In this document: positions 61,658 through 64,000 of the stretch, piece by piece
How the letters are laid out: each line of letters begins with the position of its first letter
Numbering within the stretch: the first letter of the stretch is position 1
NCBI GenBank assembly: GCA_963804005.1
Contig: CAWDOP010000002.1
Span: forward strand, 248,001 to 312,000
Reading direction: 5' to 3'
DNA length: 64,000 bases
DNA from: JAGXRK01 sp963804005
GTDB taxonomy: Bacteria > Bacteroidota > Ignavibacteria > Ignavibacteriales > Ignavibacteriaceae
Notes under the pieces: model-generated
Seen by the model: only the letters and a program-made list of their open reading frames with translations
Databases searched by the model: none
What the model was told of the DNA's origin: nothing
Translations under genes and position numbers: made by a program

Positions 61658-62935
61658 TTGGATATTGATTGGTCAGTAAAACTTGTAATTCTTGCTGTTC
61701 TTTTATTAGCATCAGCCTTTTTTTCAGGCTCTGAAGTTGCTCTGTTTTCGCTGGATAAAAAGAAAATTGAAAGCCACTTCAAAGCTAATAAAATAATAAG
61801 CAGGTATCTGTTAAATTTAATTAATTTCCCGCGCCGGCTTCTTGTAACAATTCTCATCGGCAATACTACAGTAAATGTTGGCGCTTCAATAGTTGCGGTT
61901 TTTCTTGCGTTTGATGCAGCTGATTATTTCTCAATCTCAACGGAAATTGCACTTACAGTTCAAATAATTCTTCTTACAATATTAGTTTTAATTTTTGGTG
62001 AACTTTTTCCAAAAGTTGCTGCAACAAAAAATCCTTATCTTTTCAGCAGAGTGATAGCTGTACCAATGTATTATTTTAACATTGTTATTTATCCAATCGC
62101 TGAATTCATTACAGAAGTTATAAAACTTTCAATTTCCAAATTGAAGATTGACAGATCAAAATCTGCAATATCCAGAGATGAAATTCCTCATCTTACTTCT
62201 ATAAGTCACAAAAAAGGAGCACTTGAAGAGGATGAACACAATCTCATAAGCAGTCTTGTTAGTTTCGGTTCTGTAACTGTTGAAGAAATAATGACTCCAC
62301 GTGTAGATATAATAGCTGTTGCTACGGATGTTAAGTACGATGAACTTCTTGAAATTATAACACAATCCGGGCATAGCAGGATTCCTCTTTATAAAGATGA
62401 TCTCGATGAGATATTAGGAATTATCTTTGCTAAAGATCTGTTGCCGTATTCCAGAAATCCTGAATTAAGAGTACATCTTTCATTAAAGAAAATATCACGA
62501 AATGTTTTATTCGCCCCCGAAACAAAATTGATCAGCGAACTATTGAAAGAATTCCAGGAAAAGAAAATGCATCTTGCAATAGTTGTGGATGAGTATGGTG
62601 GCACATCAGGCTTAGTGACACTCGAAGATATTATTGAAGAAGTTGTGGGTGAAATATGGGATGAATATGATAAAGAGGAAAATCCGATAACTTCGTTTGA
62701 AGAAAATAAGTGGTTGGCTTTAGGAAAAATTTCAATTGATGAAATAAATGAAAGTTTAGGAACTGAAATAGGAAATGAGGATGAGGAATTTGATACTCTT
62801 GGTGGTTTTGTCCTAAATCAAGCGGGAAGCATTCCTCAGGAAAGTTTTAAATTTACATTTAAAGGATTTCGTTACACAGTAAAAGAAATTCAGAAGAAAA
62901 GAATTAAAAAAGTTGTAATTGAAAAAATAAAATAG
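61658..62935 (+). CDS. CNNM/CBS-domain membrane protein (GldE-type paralogue)
   Basis: 425 residues with the same domains as the protein at 7941-9167: CNNM transmembrane domain (about 1-190), CBS pair (about 205-325, with HLAIVVDEYGGTSGLVTLEDI) and CorC/HlyC domain (about 340-420). Start is TTG at 61658. The order ssb, then CNNM/CBS resembles the ssb-gldE neighbourhood of Bacteroidota, which makes this copy the better GldE candidate. Cation transport is suspected from the family only. Confidence 0.86.
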   Translation: MDIDWSVKLVILAVLLLASAFFSGSEVALFSLDKKKIESHFKANKIISRYLLNLINFPRRLLVTILIGNTTVNVGASIVAVFLAFDAADYFSISTEIALTVQIILLTILVLIFGELFPKVAATKNPYLFSRVIAVPMYYFNIVIYPIAEFITEVIKLSISKLKIDRSKSAISRDEIPHLTSISHKKGALEEDEHNLISSLVSFGSVTVEEIMTPRVDIIAVATDVKYDELLEIITQSGHSRIPLYKDDLDEILGIIFAKDLLPYSRNPELRVHLSLKKISRNVLFAPETKLISELLKEFQEKKMHLAIVVDEYGGTSGLVTLEDIIEEVVGEIWDEYDKEENPITSFEENKWLALGKISIDEINESLGTEIGNEDEEFDTLGGFVLNQAGSIPQESFKFTFKGFRYTVKEIQKKRIKKVVIEKIK

Positions 62936-62944
62936 ATTTCAACC

Positions 62945-63304
62945 ATGAAAAAAGGCTGCTTCGTTAAATCAATAATAATATTAACTATTTTTGTAGCAGC
63001 GATTGCATATATAATTCAATACAAGCTAGATGAATGGGTTATTAAACCGGCAAAAAAAATGTTTATGCCTGTAGTTGAGAAAAGCTTTAAGGAAGAACTA
63101 TCTTTTATTCAGGATTCGCCAGAAAAAGATTCTTTATTGAATTCTCTAAGTTTATATATAGAAGATCTTGATATTCTGAATGAATCTGATTCTGCACAAA
63201 AAATATTCTGGAATCAGTTTAAACAAATTACATCTGACAGTATCATTACAAAATCTGAACTTGAAGAGATAAAAAAAATATTAGAGACAGAAAATGAAAA
63301 ATGA
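62945..63304 (+). CDS. Membrane-anchored protein of unknown function
   Basis: A 119-residue protein with one N-terminal hydrophobic helix (about 8-26) and an acidic, helical periplasmic part that carries no recognisable motif. It starts 9 bases after the CNNM/CBS gene and its end overlaps the MCE-protein start by 11 bases, so it is probably produced with the MCE protein and may belong to the same transport system. I do not recognise the family. Confidence 0.65.
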   Translation: MKKGCFVKSIIILTIFVAAIAYIIQYKLDEWVIKPAKKMFMPVVEKSFKEELSFIQDSPEKDSLLNSLSLYIEDLDILNESDSAQKIFWNQFKQITSDSIITKSELEEIKKILETENEK

Positions 63305-64000
63305 AAGAAAAACTGAAATAAGAGTCGGACTTACAGTTATAGTCGGATTGATAGTATTATTATGGATTCTCGGTTGGGCAAAAAATTTCACAATTCATTC
63401 AAATGAACAAAATATTTCCGTAAAGTTCGATAATGTTGCGGGACTTGAAATAAGCGACAATGTAACTGTTAATGGAGTTAGAAAAGGTTTTGTTAAATAT
63501 ATGAAAGTTGAGAGCAATAATGTTTTGGTGACACTTTCAGTTGATGATGATGTTGATTTGCGAAGCGATGCCAGATTCACTTTGAATATGCTTGATTTGA
63601 TGGGTGGTAAAAGAGTTGAGATCTATCCGGGAAGTTCTGATGAAAAATTAAATCTTAATGAAATTTACCATGGTGAATTTCTATCTGATATTCCGTCTGT
63701 TATGGCTGTATTCGGTTCGGTTCAGGATGATCTTGTAACTTTGCTTAAAGATATTAAAATCACTCTATCCTCAATGAATGTATATCTTACTGATAAAAAA
63801 ATGGAATCTGATATTAAAACTTCGCTTTCTAATCTTACAGAAGTCAGCAGAAAATTAAATCTTATGATTGATGAAAACAGGGAAGGAATTAAAACTCTGA
63901 CAAGCAATACAGTTGAATTAACCGATGAGGCAAAAGAGTTTATTAAAACGAATAAAGATGCAATGGGTGAATCAGTTAAAAAGATTAAAGAAGTATTGGA
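63294..64000 (+). CDS. MCE/MlaD-family protein (N-terminal part, cut by window end)
   Basis: The frame from ATG 63294 stays open to the window end (235 codons). It has an N-terminal transmembrane helix (about 9-25), an MCE domain (about 35-120; VKFDNVAGLEISDNVTVNGV, FTLNMLDLMGGKRVEIYPG) and the start of a long helical region (about 150 on). MCE proteins carry lipids between inner and outer membranes in Mla-type systems. The expected permease and ATPase genes (mlaE, mlaF) are not upstream and may lie beyond the window or elsewhere. Confidence 0.88.
   Translation, partial: MKNERKTEIRVGLTVIVGLIVLLWILGWAKNFTIHSNEQNISVKFDNVAGLEISDNVTVNGVRKGFVKYMKVESNNVLVTLSVDDDVDLRSDARFTLNMLDLMGGKRVEIYPGSSDEKLNLNEIYHGEFLSDIPSVMAVFGSVQDDLVTLLKDIKITLSSMNVYLTDKKMESDIKTSLSNLTEVSRKLNLMIDENREGIKTLTSNTVELTDEAKEFIKTNKDAMGESVKKIKEVL

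Noticed and set aside
1..64000. CRISPR array, insertion sequence, prophage or integron
   Set aside because: No spaced direct repeats, transposase, integrase or phage structural genes were seen on either strand.

Overview
The window is AT-rich, densely packed bacterial chromosome with about 58 protein genes, no rRNA or tRNA, no CRISPR array, no transposase and no phage genes. The gene set is Gram-negative: LPS-type glycosyltransferases, an MsbA-like exporter, ExbB/ExbD, a FadL-type porin, an MCE (MlaD) protein and an Omp85-type barrel. It also has a relic of a type IX secretion C-terminal sorting domain and candidate promoters of the Bacteroidota form (TTTG, about 20 bases, TAnnTTTG). Together with separate lipoproteins, CNNM/CBS proteins of the GldE type and many TTG starts, this suggests the Bacteroidota/Chlorobiota superphylum, most likely an Ignavibacteria-like lineage. 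That placement is inference; no marker gene was compared.

Layout. 1-7.5 kb: end of a glycosyltransferase, glycerate kinase, thyA-folA-mutL, a B12-dependent acyl-CoA mutase large subunit and a UbiA-type prenyltransferase. 7.5-15.6 kb: lipoprotein, CNNM/CBS protein, tgt, yajC, ribBA, an NfeD-type membrane protease and a pabB-pabC fusion. 15.7-30.6 kb: one long run of tightly coupled plus-strand genes: type 2 IPP isomerase, polyprenyl synthase, HPr, enzyme I, phosphoglucose/phosphomannose isomerase, an outer-membrane metallopeptidase/propeller/barrel protein, a BamB-like lipoprotein, a PEGA protein, prmC, dtd, a metalloenzyme, comEC and purE. 30.6-31.1 kb is a gap with the type IX relic, followed by a lipoprotein.

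32-38.7 kb is a minus-strand sugar operon: a capsule-type transferase, SpsF-type cytidylyltransferase, class III aminotransferase, SDR, KdsC-like phosphatase, a short NeuB-like synthase and a fatty-acid hydroxylase-family protein. I read it as a candidate pathway for a CMP-activated, possibly amino-substituted, ulosonic acid. 39-47 kb holds ldcA, ispE, four more glycosyltransferases and an MsbA-like ABC exporter, a second envelope-glycan block. 47-64 kb carries polA, an EEP-family phosphatase/nuclease, an SDR, exbB-exbD-exbD, a yqeY-like gene, cvpA, mutS2, a biotin carboxylase and its carrier protein, a FadL-family porin, a SPOR lipoprotein, ssb, a second CNNM/CBS protein and the start of an MCE-domain protein cut by the window edge.

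The strongest leads are four. The mutase has the Phe80/Gln198 pair of isobutyryl-CoA mutase, not the Tyr/Arg pair of methylmalonyl-CoA mutase. The ulosonate-type operon has a NeuB-like enzyme without its C-terminal SAF domain. One outer-membrane protein joins a zinc peptidase, a propeller and an Omp85-like barrel. Several promoters share one Bacteroidota-like architecture.
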